Source: Candidatus Stammera capleta
Lineage (GTDB): Bacteria; Pseudomonadota; Gammaproteobacteria; Enterobacterales; Enterobacteriaceae
Direction of reading: 5' to 3'
NCBI GenBank assembly: GCA_015134335.1
Contig: CP043975.1
Location: forward strand, 148,350 to 212,349
Length of the DNA stretch: 64,000 nt
The translations under genes and the position numbers were made by a program. Shown here in pieces: positions 25,969 through 36,998 of the stretch. The notes beneath the pieces are model-generated. The model did no database searches and was not told the DNA's origin. It saw only the letters and a program-made list of their open reading frames with translations. Every line of letters begins with the position of its first letter. The first letter of the stretch is position 1.

Positions 25969-26622
25969 TTATCAATTTATAGTTTTATAATTTTTATTTT
26001 TAAGAAATATATTACATAATTTAAAATGATTGCATCCTTTAAATCCATTATTAAAAGATAATGTTGATGGATGGGAAGTACATAATATTTTATGTTTTTT
26101 TTTATTTATAATATTTTTTTTTTCTTGAGCTTTTTTTCCTCATAATAGAAATATAATATTTTTTAAGTAATAATTAATATATAATAAAATATTATTTGTA
26201 AAAATTTTTCATCCTATATATTCATGAGATAATGGTTTGTTTTCTTCAACAGTTAAAATACTATTTAATAGTAGTATATCTTGTTTGGCTCAATGTATCA
26301 AATTACCATTATTAGGTTTTTTAAATAAAGGAAATTCTTTTTTAATTTCTTTATAAATATTATTTAATGATGCAGGTATATATGTTGTTTTTTTATTTAC
26401 TGAAAAAGCTAGTCCATCTGCTAATTTTTTTTTATAATATGGATCTTGACCTAAAATTATTATTTTAAGTTTTTTAAATGTAGTTAATTTAAAAGCTTTA
26501 AATATTTTATTTTTAGGAGGAAAAATATTTTTATATTTATATTCGTTTTTTAAAAAATTAATTATATTGTTAAAATATTTTTTTTTTTTTTCATTATTAA
26601 TAATCATATTTCATGTTATCAT
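25969..26622 (-). CDS. ung: Uracil-DNA glycosylase
   Basis: Removes uracil from DNA as the first step of base-excision repair. The protein has 217 residues (E. coli 229). The start at 26622 gives MITWNMII, matching the LTWHDVL start of the family, with Trp as TGA; a later ATG would lose this. The catalytic Asp lies in ILGQDPYY, and the His in TSHPSTLS. Three more TGA-Trp codons occur (GNLIHWAKQ, GWKIF, LLWGKKAQ). A run of 14 A lies near the start. All catalytic residues are kept, so the enzyme is probably active despite the extreme AT bias. Confidence 0.95.
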
Positions 26623-26650
26623 TTTAATTTTATTTAATTTATTAATATTA

Positions 26651-26659
26651 TGTTATAAT
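26651..26659 (+). promoter_or_regulatory. Possible extended -10 element for yccS
   Basis: TGT followed by TATAAT matches an extended -10 box (TGnTATAAT) in the 47-base spacer between ung and yccS. The expected transcription start would lie only a few bases before the ATG at 26670, giving a very short leader. No -35 box is evident. Weak evidence. Confidence 0.3.
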
Positions 26660-26669
26660 ACTTTATTAA

Positions 26670-28661
26670 ATGTTTAAATATATTTTTTTTAACTCAAATT
26701 TTTATTTTACTTTAAGGCAGTTTATATTATTAGGTTTACCTGCTTTTATATTTACTTGTTTAAATAAAAATTATAATTTTTTTTTTTCTTTTATTCCAAC
26801 TTGTTTTTTATATATTAATATTGACAATATTAATATATTTTATATAGAAAAAATTATAGTTACAAGTTTTGTATTTACAATGTTAATTGTAATTATACAA
26901 ATTTTTTATTATTATAAAATTTCTTTTATAATTTATTTTTTTATATTAAATATTTTATTAAGTATTTTAAGTGAAATTTTTCCTTTATATAATAAAATAT
27001 TTTTAGGTTGTTTATTAATATCTATATTTTTTTTTAATTTATTATTAAAATTTAATTTTTTATATATTTCTATTATATGTTTTGTAAGTATATGATGTTA
27101 TGCTATTGTTATTTTTTTTTGATCTTATTTGTTTAGAAATTATTTTATACGTGAAAATATATTTATATTGTATAAAGAATTGTCATTAGTTTTTAGTAAA
27201 AAATATCTTTTAATCTTAAAAGATGATGTTGATTATAATAATTTATTATATCATAAAAAAATTATGGATTTATTCATATTGATTTATGAGCAAATAGATG
27301 TATTATATTTTTTTAATGAAGAAAAAAAAATTTTAATAAAATATTTTAATATAGCTTGTTTGTTAAGAGATAATATATTTGTAAATATAAATATTAATAA
27401 AAATTTTTATTTAAATAATATTTTTTTAAATTTTTATAAAAAAAATATTTTTTTAATATCTAAAAAGATTTTAAATATAGGTTATTCTATATTATATAGA
27501 AAATATATAAATTATAAAAAACTTTATGATGAAAATATTAAAAATTTTAATAATAATTTATATAAATATAAAAATATATTTAATATTTTATATTTACGTA
27601 ATATAATAAATATTTTTATTAATAAAATTTTTATTTTTAAAGAAAAAATATATATTAATAATATTTCTTATATATATAATAATAAATTTATTTGTTTTTG
27701 TTTACCTGGTTATATTAATAATTATAAAAATTTTTTAAAATTTAATATATTGTTTAATATTTTTTTTATATTTTTTAAAAAGTATTATTTAGATGAATAT
27801 TATTGAATTTTATTAAGTTTGGTTTATTTACATCAAAATAGTTTTACTAATATTTTAATTAAAATTTATAATAGATTATTAGGAATATTTTTAGGTGTTA
27901 TATTAAGTTATTTTTTAATTAAATTAAATTTAAGTAAATATATTTATTTATTAATAATATTATTATTATCTATTACAAATTTTTATTTTATTAAAAATAA
28001 TTATATATTATCTGTTGTAGGATTTACTTTATTATCTATTTTAAATTATAATTTATTATATATAGATATTTTAAAGTATTTTTATTTACGTGTTTTAGAT
28101 GTAGTTAATAGTAGTATAATTTCTGTTATAGGTAATATCATTTTATGAACACAATGAGATATAAATGTATTTAAAAAAAACATGAAGTTTATTATGAAAA
28201 TATATAAAAAATTTTTTTATATAAGAATTAATATTTATAATTTTGATTTCATATATAATAAACATTATAAATTTTTGTTTAATCAAATACATAATGTAAT
28301 TTTTAGTAATTATATTAATTTTAAAAATGATTATATTTATAACTATTCATATTATGTTAAAATTTATTTATGGATATTTAATAATTATTTATTTTTAGAA
28401 AATATAAACTCAATTTTTATATTAGTTAATAATTATATTAGTAATAAAAATATATTAGTTATGTTAAATATATTACATAAGTATATTTATTTAAGTATTA
28501 AATTTAACAGTAATAGATATTTTAATATTTATTATAATTTATATATTAAAAAATTTAATTTTTTAAAATTAAATTATTATGAATATTTTTTTTTAAAGTA
28601 TATATTAAAATCAATTAAGTATATTAAATATTTAATATATTTATATAAAAATTTATATTAA
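26670..28661 (+). CDS. yccS: FUSC/YccS-family inner-membrane protein
   Basis: A 663-residue integral membrane protein (E. coli YccS about 720). It has two blocks of transmembrane helices (roughly residues 10-160 and 375-500) around a soluble middle, with a soluble C-terminal tail. The second block opens with YYWILLSLVYLHQNSF, close to the YWILLT.LFVCQPN.. signature of YccS/YhfK, and RVLDVVNSSIISVIGNIILW matches the following FUSC segment. Several TGA codons must be Trp, including the one in YYWILL. The family is related to aromatic-acid efflux proteins such as AaeB, but the substrate of YccS is unknown. It stands alone between ung and era, sharing stop bases with era. Confidence 0.82.
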
Positions 28662-29506
28662 TTTTTTGGTTTTTTATATAATTTAATTTTAATATATAGT
28701 TTAATTTTTTTATTAAAGTATTTATTAATATCTATTTGAGACAAATATTTTATTTTATTAATTTTTTTATAATTAAATCCATTTAAAATTTTTATATATT
28801 GTTTTTTATATATAATTAAGTTTAATCATATATATCATAAATTATTATTTTTTTCTATATTAATAATTTTATAATATATATTATAAGGAATTTCATCACC
28901 AGTTAATCTAAATATTTTTTCTCTTATAATTTCAGTAATTATAGTTTTATTTGTTTGAGTTGTTATAATATTTTTATTAAAAATATATGATTTATATATT
29001 GAATATTTATTAATATATTTTTTAATAATAATTAAATATTTTTTTTTTTTTAAATTTAAAGGAATAATATTATTAATATTAAATATTTTTAATTTATTTA
29101 TAATATTTAATAATATTAATTTATTTTTTATTAAATCAATTTTATTAATTATAATTAATAAATTAATATTAATTTTTTGTATAAATTTTATTAGTTTTAT
29201 TTCAATTATAGAAATATATTTATAAATTATTAATATAAATAAATTAATATTATTTGAATATAAATTATGTTTAGAATAATATAAAATATTTTTAATATAT
29301 TTTATAGGATGAATATTAATACCAGGATTATCTATATATATAAATTGTTTATTAGGTTTATTATAAATACCTATATTATTATATAAAGTTGTGTTTTTTT
29401 TTTTACTAGTAATTGAAAGTTTTTTATTAATTAATTTATTAAATAAAGTAGATTTTCCTACATTAGGTTTACCAATTATAGCTGTTATTATAAATTTATG
29501 TTTCAT
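28658..29506 (-). CDS. era: GTPase Era
   Basis: A small GTPase that binds the 3' end of 16S rRNA during 30S assembly, 282 residues (E. coli 301). G1 is GKPNVGKSTLF, G3 is DNPGI and G4 is INKID. TGA codons at 28835-28837 and a little beyond are Trp; without them the KH RNA-binding domain would be lost. That domain is present but degenerate: the usual GxxG loop is not recognisable. It ends the lepA-lepB-rnc-era operon, as in E. coli (where recO follows). Confidence 0.94.
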
Positions 29507-29523
29507 ATATAATTAATATAATA

Positions 29524-30177
29524 TTATATTCCTAATTTAATTAAAGCTTTTTTGGCTGCTATTTGTTCAGCTATTTTTTTGTTTTTAGCTTTACCTTTTG
29601 TTATTTTATTATTTATTTTACAATGTACTATAAAAGTTTTTTCATGATCTTTTCCTAATTTATTATAAATATAATATTTTGGTAATGGAATTTTATATTT
29701 TTGTAAATATTCTTGTAAAATAGTTTTTGAATCTTTAGTGTTTTTTGTTTTAAAATTTTTTTTATATAAAAAAATATATTTTATTGTGTTTTCTACAATA
29801 TTAATATTTTTGCTATCTAAATAAATACCTCCTAAAATAGCTTCTAAAGTATTAGCTAAAATTGATTTTTTATATTGACCTTTCATTTTAATTTCACATA
29901 ACCCTAATAATAAATATTTATTTAATTTTAATTTTTTAGCTTTTTTAAATAAATTTTTTTTATTAACTAAATTTGATCTAATTCTAGTCATATATCCTTC
30001 TTTTTTATATGAAAATTTTTTATATATAATTTTTGTTATTATAAAATTTAATATTGAATCTCCTAGAAATTCTAATTTTTCATTATGATTTTTATTATAG
30101 CTTCTATGTGTAAGGCATTGTTTTAAAATTTTTATATTTTTAAATTTATATTTAATGTTTTTTTGTAAATTTTTCAT
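29524..30177 (-). CDS. rnc: Ribonuclease III
   Basis: A dimeric endonuclease cutting double-stranded RNA, for example the rRNA precursor. It has 217 residues (E. coli 226). The signature HNEKLEFLGDSIL holds the catalytic Glu and Asp, and a C-terminal double-stranded RNA-binding domain is present (ILQEYLQKYKIPLPKY to the end). In the second active-site segment the sequence is ILANTLEAILGG. The position matching metal-binding Asp114 of E. coli is Asn, while Glu117 is kept. I recall Asn at this position in some bacterial homologues, so activity is not excluded. There are no internal TGA codons. Confidence 0.96.
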   Translation of the reverse strand: MKNLQKNIKYKFKNIKILKQCLTHRSYNKNHNEKLEFLGDSILNFIITKIIYKKFSYKKEGYMTRIRSNLVNKKNLFKKAKKLKLNKYLLLGLCEIKMKGQYKKSILANTLEAILGGIYLDSKNINIVENTIKYIFLYKKNFKTKNTKDSKTILQEYLQKYKIPLPKYYIYNKLGKDHEKTFIVHCKINNKITKGKAKNKKIAEQIAAKKALIKLGI

Positions 30178-30197
30178 AATATTTTATTTTAAATTTA

Positions 30198-31067
30198 TTA
30201 CGATATGCTTCCTATTCTATTAAAATTTATATATCATTTTCATTTATTAAAATAAATTATATTTAATCATATATATGATGCTTTACCTATTATTAAATTT
30301 TTATCTATATAACCTCAATTTCTACTGTCATAACTATTATCTCTAAAATCTCCCATTACAAAATATTTATTGGAAGGAATTATTCAAGTTTTTATTTTTT
30401 TATTTAGATTAAATTTTTTATTTAAAATTGTTCAAATTTTATGTTTTTTATTTTGAATATATTCATTATATTCTAATATTAAAAATCATTTTATATTTTT
30501 TTTAAAATAAATATTATTATGTTTTCTAAATAAATATTTTGTTGATTTATTATTATTAAATATAAATATGGTTTTAATTTTATTATCATATTTTATAATT
30601 TTTGTTAAACAATATTTAAGTATATTTAAATTACATTGTTTATATATATATATTTGTTTAAATTTTTCATTATAAATTATTTTATCATTGGGTAAAGCAA
30701 TTATTCTTTTAATATAATTAATATTTATATTTTTAGGATATTTAAAAACTATTATATCATTATATTTAGGATTATTTATTGTATATAATATTTTATTGTT
30801 AAATGGATTTTTAATATAATAAGCTAATTTGTTTACAAATATATAATCATTTTTAATTAAAGTAGGCATCATAGATTCTGAAGGAATATAATATAGTTCT
30901 AATAATAAAGATTTTATAATAAATGTTATTAATAGTATTTTAAACAGTTCTTTAAAATTTTTATAAAAATTTTTATTTATTAAATATTTTTTATTAATAT
31001 AATTTTTTATAATATATAAAATTATACCTAAAAATATCATGTTACTTAATATAAAATTTATATTCAT
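30198..31067 (-). CDS. lepB: Signal peptidase I
   Basis: An inner-membrane serine protease that removes signal peptides from exported proteins, such as BamA and Skp here. It has 289 residues (E. coli 324). Two N-terminal transmembrane segments precede the catalytic Ser in IPSESMMPTL; the general-base Lys is in YIKRIIALPNDK. The C-terminal box MGDFRDNSYDSRNWG is complete once TGA codons (first at 30486-30488) are read as Trp. It lies between lepA and rnc, as in E. coli. Confidence 0.95.
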
Positions 31068-31079
31068 GTATTATTAATT

Positions 31080-32876
31080 TTATTGTTTAAAAACTTTTGT
31101 AAATATTTTAACAGGTATGTAAATATTTCCTATTTTTTTCATTTTTTTTTTTCCTAATTTTTGTTTTTGTAATAATTTTTTTTTTCTAGTTATATCTCCT
31201 CCATAACATTTTTTTATTACGTTTTTTCTTAAAGCTTTAATAACAATTTTATTAATAATTTTATTATTACATAAAATTTGTATTGTAATATCAAATAGTT
31301 GTTTTTTTATATTATTTTTTAATATATTTAATATAAAGTGGCTAGTTTTTTTAATATTTTTAATATGTACAAATTGTGATAATCCATGTATTATGTTATT
31401 ATTTATATTAACTTGTAATATTTTAATATTTGAATATTTATATTTATAAAATTTATAATTAAAATCTGAATATCCATTAGTAATAGATTTTAATTTATTA
31501 CTAAAATTATATATTATTTCTAATAATGGTAATTTATATATTATTGAAATTTTATTATTATTATATATAATATTTTTATATTTACCCCTGTTTTCATTAC
31601 ATAAATTTATAATTTTACCTATATATAAATTATTAGTTTTTATAGTACATATTATTCATGGTTCTTGAATAGTTTTTATATTATAAATATTTAATATTTT
31701 ATTTATGTTACTTATATAAGTTAATTTTTTTTTTAATGTATTTATTTTAAATATTACACTAGGATTAGTAACTATTATTTTTGTGTTATATTCCCTTTTA
31801 AGTCTTTCTTTAATTATTTCAATATGTAAAATACCTAAAAATCCACATTTAAATCCATATCCTAATATAGGTGATTTAATACTTTCATAAGTAAAAGATG
31901 AATCATTTAATGATAATTTTTGTATTGATTTTTTTAAAATAGAGTAATTTATATTATATTTAGAAAATATATTAGCAAAAATTTGTGGTTTAATTATATT
32001 TGATTTTATATTTTTTAAATTATATATTTTATTATTATTAAATTTAATAATTTGTAATCCTACAAAATTTATATTAATATTTTTAATATTACATATTATT
32101 CATGCTATATTTCCACAATTAAGTTTAGTTATTTTTTTAGGATGCGGAGTATTAGTGATAATTTCTTTAACATAAAAATAAATATTAGAATTATTTATTA
32201 TTTTTAATTTATCATTTATTTTAATATAACCATTTTTAATTTTAATTAATAAAAATATACCTTTATAACTATTAAAAAATGAATCTATTATAATAGCTAA
32301 AAATGGTTTTTTTATATTACATTTAGGAAATGGAATTTTTTTAATTATATTAATAATTATATTTTTTATACCTTCTCCTGTTTTTGCAGAACATGTATAA
32401 ATATTTTTTTTAATTTTTAAAATATCATTTATATCTTTTTTAATATTTAAAATGTTTTTTTTATTTAAATCTATTTTATTAATTACAATTAATATTTTTA
32501 AGTTTAATTTTTTTGCTATATTATAATTATGTAATGTTTGGGCTTGTATTCCTTTTTGAATATCTATTAATAATACTACTCCTTCACATATAGATAATGA
32601 TTTAGTTACTTCATAAGTAAAATCTATGTGACCAGGAGTATCAATTAAATTTAAAAAATATTTTTTATTTTTATATATATATTTTAAATTGACACATTGT
32701 GCTTTTATAGTTATACCTTTTTCTTTTTCTAATTCCATATTATCTAATATTCTTTGTTCATTTGCTTTAAGTTTTTTTTTATTACAAATTTCAATTATTC
32801 TATCTGATAAAGTAGATTTACCGTGATCTATATGAGCTATAATACTAAAATTTCTTATATATTTGTTTTTATTCAT
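31080..32876 (-). CDS. lepA: Elongation factor 4 (LepA)
   Basis: A ribosome-binding GTPase related to EF-G, implicated in back-translocation and 30S assembly; 598 residues (E. coli 599). G1 is AHIDHGKSTLSD, G3 is DTPGHIDF, G4 is INKIDL. TGA codons at 32100-32102 and about 31660 are Trp (NIAWII, EPWIIC). The LepA-specific C-terminus ends with the GGDITRKKKLLQKQKLGKKKMK segment. Full length in a genome this small suggests it matters. First gene of lepA-lepB-rnc-era. Confidence 0.98.
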
Positions 32877-32935
32877 ATTTTTAATTTTTATAATATATAT
32901 ATATTATTTATTACTAATATATTTATTATTTTTTA

Positions 32936-32964
32936 TTGTAAATAAAATTATTATATTTTATAAT
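32936..32964 (+). promoter_or_regulatory. Sigma-70-like promoter for gltX
   Basis: TTGTAA and a perfect TATAAT are spaced by exactly 17 bases in the lepA-gltX divergent gap. The -10 box ends 20 bases before the gltX ATG. The TTGTnn -35 form and the 17-base spacing match the boxes before secE and RNase BN, which strengthens the call. Confidence 0.6.
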
Positions 32965-32984
32965 ATTATAAAAATAATTTTATA

Positions 32985-34373
32985 ATGAATATTATAACAA
33001 GATTTGCACCTAGTCCTACAGGTTTTTTACATTTAGGAAACATACGTATAGCATTATTTTCATGATTATATACTAGAAAAAATAATGGTAAATTTTTTTT
33101 AAGAATAGATAATACTGATATAAAAAGATGCAAACAAAAGTATATTGATAATATATTTTATATTTTAGAGTGATTAGGATTATATTGAGATGATAATGTT
33201 TTTTATCAATATAATAATTTAGATTTATATAAATATTATATAAATATTTTATTAAAAGAAAATTTAGCATATAAATGTTTTTGTAGTATTGAAAGATTAA
33301 ATAAAATAAGAAAAATTTGTATTAAAAAAAGATTAAAACCTAAATATGATAAATATTGTAGAGATAAAAATTTTAATTATAAAAATTTACCTTATGTTAT
33401 AAGATTTAAAAATCCTTTATTTGGAAATTTAATATTTAAAGATGAGATATTTAATTCTATAGTTATTAAAAACAAAGAATTAGATGATTTTATTATACAA
33501 AAATATAATGGTGATTTTACATATAATTTTTGTACTGTAATTGATGATTATATTATGAATATTACTCATATAATTAGAGGTTCAGAGCATATAAATAATA
33601 CTCCTAGACAAATTAATATTATTAAATCATTAAATTTATATAAATGTAAATATATACATTTACCTATTTTGTTAGATAATAATAAAAAAAAATTATCTAA
33701 AAGAGATTTTTTATCTAATATAAATTATTATATTAATAAAGGATATTTACCTGAAACTTTAATAAGTTTTTTATTTAAATTAGGTTCTTCTTATACAAAT
33801 ATAGAAATATTAAATAATTTAAATTATTTAAAAAATATTTTTGTTTTAAATAAATATAATAAATCTCCGTGTTTTATTAATAAAAATAAATTAAAATGAA
33901 TTAATAAATATTATTTAAATAATATTAATAAAAATAAACTAATTTTTTATTTAAAACCATTTTTTTTAAAATTTAATATTATATATATAAAAAATATTTA
34001 TGAAATAATTTATTTAATTAAAGAAAGAATAACTATCTTAAAAGATATTGTTAAATTTTATTTATTAATTAATAATGATAATATAAAATGAAGTTTAAAA
34101 ATTTTTAAAAAATATAATTTAAAATTTGTATTTTTATTATTTAAATTTTTAATTAAAAGTATTAAAAAATGTAATTTTTGAAGTATTTTAAATATAAAAA
34201 CATTATTATTAAAATGTATACATTTATTTAAATATAAATATATTTTTAAAATAATACGTTATACGTTAATTTCAAATGAAATTGGAATAGATGTATATAT
34301 TTTAATTTATTTATTTAAAAAAGATAAAATATTATTAATATTTAAAAAAGTTTTAAAATATATAAAATTATAA
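32985..34373 (+). CDS. gltX: Glutamyl-tRNA synthetase
   Basis: A class I synthetase, 462 residues (E. coli 471). The HIGH-type motif is [11 protein letters not shown] and the KMSKS equivalent is KKKLSKRD around residue 243. Six or more TGA codons are Trp, including FSWLYTRK near residue 27 and LEWLGLYWDD, which match conserved Trp positions in the family. The C-terminal anticodon-binding domain is strongly diverged. It is transcribed alone and its last two codons (TTATAA) interlock with those of convergent ligA. Confidence 0.96.
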
Positions 34374-36086
34374 ATTATTATTATATTTTTTACATATTTT
34401 TTGTAAATTTTTAATATAATTAATATTTTTTTTATTGTTTAAATAAATTATTAATGATTTTTTTTTATTTTTAGTTAAATTTTTTAATTTATTAATATTA
34501 TTAATTATTAATAAATTTTTAATAGTTTTAATTTTTTTACTAATGTAAATGCTAGTAAAATAACCTATTTTAGGAACAGATAATATAAATATTAAATTAT
34601 ATAATTTAATATTTTTTATTGAATAATGTATAGATTTAATAATTTTATAAAATTTTTTTTTATTATATTTTAATTTATTGTATAATTTGTTAATTTTAAG
34701 TTTTAATAAATCTAATGAATTTTTAATAATTTTTTTTTTTAAAAATAATTTTATTGTTTTAGGTCCTAAATATTTTATATTAAATCCTTGTTTAGATATT
34801 ATTTTTATAATATTATTTTTTATTTTTTCAATACAATTTATATTGTTACATTTGGGAACTAATATATTATAATTTAATAATGATTTACATGAAGGACATT
34901 TTTTTATTAAAATATTTTTTTTATTTTTATTATAAGATAAATTTTTTATTATTTTTGGTATTACATCCCCTTTTCTTTCTATTAATATTTTATTATTTAT
35001 AACAATATTTGTTTTTTTTAAATAATTTAAATTATATAAATTAATTTTTCTAATTATTACTCCATTTATATTAATTGGTTTTATTATAATTATAGGAATT
35101 ATAATACCAGTAATACCTATTTTATATTTTATATTTAAAACTTTAGTAGTTTTTGTTTGTGAAGGAAATTTTAATGCTATTGCTCATTTTATATATTTAT
35201 TATTATAATTAATTAAATTTTGAATTTTTATATTATTAACTTTAATAACTATACCATCTATATTAAATTTTATTTTATTTCTTTTAGATAAAATTTTTTT
35301 ATAATATTTTATTATATTTTTATATGAATTATATATTTTAGTATATTTATCTATATTAAATCCTATTTTTTTTATTAATAATAAACTTTTATAGTGATTT
35401 TTAATAAAAGATTTATTATTATTTATTATTATATAATATGCTAAAAATGATAATTTTCTTTTTTTTATTAATTTTTTATTTAAACTATTAATAGTTCCTG
35501 CTGTTAGATTTCTAGTATTAGAATATTTTTTATTATTAAATTTATTAATTTTATTAAAATTTTTTTTATTAATAAAAATTTCTCCGCGTATTTCTATTGT
35601 TGAATTTTTTATTTTATTTTTTAGAATTTTAGGAATTGATTTAATATATTTTATAATATTTGTAATATTTTCACCATATAATCCATTTCCCCTAGTTAAT
35701 GCTTTATATAAAATATTATTTTTATAAATTAAACTAATTGCTATTCCGTCTATTTTTAATTCACAACAAAATATATTTGTATAATATTTATTATAAATTT
35801 TATTTATAAATTTATATAATTTTTTATATGTATATATACTTTGTATAGACAACATAGGAAATTTATGTTTAAAAGTTTTATTAACTTTATATATAATTTT
35901 TTGTGTAGGACTGTTTTTAGATTTATATATTGGATATTTATTTTCTAATAATTTTAATTTTTCTAATATTTGGTCATATTTTTCATCATTTATAATACTT
36001 GTATGTTTTTTAAAATAATAAAATGAGTATTTTTTTATTAAATTTTTTAATTTTTTTATTTTGTTTTTAATTTTTTCATTTTTCAT
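34368..36086 (-). CDS. ligA: NAD-dependent DNA ligase, lacking the BRCT domain
   Basis: Seals nicks during replication and repair. The protein has 572 residues, about 100 fewer than E. coli LigA (671). The adenylation lysine is in CELKIDG, and the NTase domain is complete through NIDGIVIKVN. After a TGA-Trp (35184-35186, KWAIALKFP) come the OB-fold, a four-cysteine zinc finger (CPSCKS...VPKCNNINC) and HhH repeats (SVPKIGYF). It then stops at a TAA with no BRCT-like sequence. Loss of BRCT alone is often tolerated. It is last in the rpsB-tsf-tRNA-Ser-nif3-ligA strand group. Confidence 0.96.
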
Positions 36087-36121
36087 TTTTTTTATTATTA
36101 ATATATATATTAATAATATTT

Positions 36122-36877
36122 TTATTTATAAATATTTTTGTTATTTATATTTTTTAATAATATATTTTTAGGTTTTATATAAAGAGTATTAATTAATAAA
36201 TTATTTTTAATTCATATACTTAATTGTTTAATACCATATTGTTCAGAAATATCATGTCCTAATATAATTAAATTAACATTGTAATATTTACATAAAAAAA
36301 TTTGTCTTTCTGAAATTTCACCTGTTATATATGTATCTATTTTATAATTTATAATATTTTGTTCTATGTAATTAGTTCCATTTCCTACACAAATACATAT
36401 TTTATTTATTTTATTATTAAAATTATAAAAATAAAATATTTTAAATTTATTAATTAGTTTATTATAAATATTATTATTATTAATACCTATTATATATGGA
36501 TTTAAATATGTACAAATTTGTATAATTTTTATATTAAGTTTTAGTGCTAATAATATATTATTACCAATTTTTTTATGAATATCTAATGGTAAATGTCAAG
36601 CAAATAAATTAATTTTATGTTTTTTTAATTTATTTATTATTAATTTATTAATAATAGTAATATTTTGTTTTTTTCATAAAACTCCATGATGAACAATAAT
36701 AGTATTAATATTATTTATAATGCTTTTTTTAATAATAGATTTATTAATAGTAACTGTTGTAATAATTTTATTTATAATTTTTTTACCATATATTTGTAAT
36801 CCATTTACTGAAATATCTTTAATTTGATTATTATATAAGTATTTATTGATTATAATTTCAAATTTTAAATTATCCAT
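36122..36877 (-). CDS. ybgI: NIF3/DUF34-family protein (YbgI)
   Basis: A metal-binding protein of the NIF3 family, 251 residues (E. coli YbgI 247). Conserved pieces are SVNGLQIYGK, IVHHGVLW (Trp as TGA 36674-36676), FAWHLPLDIH, TGEISE and GHDISEQYG, which supply the dinuclear metal ligands. The biochemical role of the family is uncertain; a GTP cyclohydrolase-like activity has been discussed for some relatives. Its presence in such a small genome is noteworthy. It lies just after tRNA-Ser on the same strand. Confidence 0.9.
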
Positions 36878-36902
36878 ATAATTTATAAAATATGTAAGTA
36901 AA

Positions 36903-36989
36903 AGGAGGTAGAGAGATTCGAACTCTCGAACGATATTTAACGTTTATGATTTTCAAGACCATTGCTTTCAACCACTCAGCCATACCTCC
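36903..36989 (-). tRNA. serT: tRNA-Ser, anticodon UGA
   Basis: On the minus strand the gene reads GGAGGTATGGCTGAGTGGTT, anticodon loop CTTGAAA (anticodon TGA) and a long variable arm, then GAGTTCGAATC and TACCTCC. It matches E. coli serT in layout. The acceptor stem is fully paired, but the next base, discriminator N73, is U, whereas bacterial tRNA-Ser normally has G73. CCA is not encoded. It reads UCA/UCG codons, not the reassigned UGA stop. It lies 9 bases after tsf and 25 before ybgI, probably in one transcript. Confidence 0.96.
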
Positions 36990-36998
36990 ATTTAAATT

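Noticed and set aside
36903..36989. Idea that the tRNA with a UGA anticodon decodes the reassigned UGA codon
   Set aside because: Anticodon UGA pairs with codons UCA/UCG (Ser). The tRNA reading codon UGA would need anticodon UCA and is not in the window.
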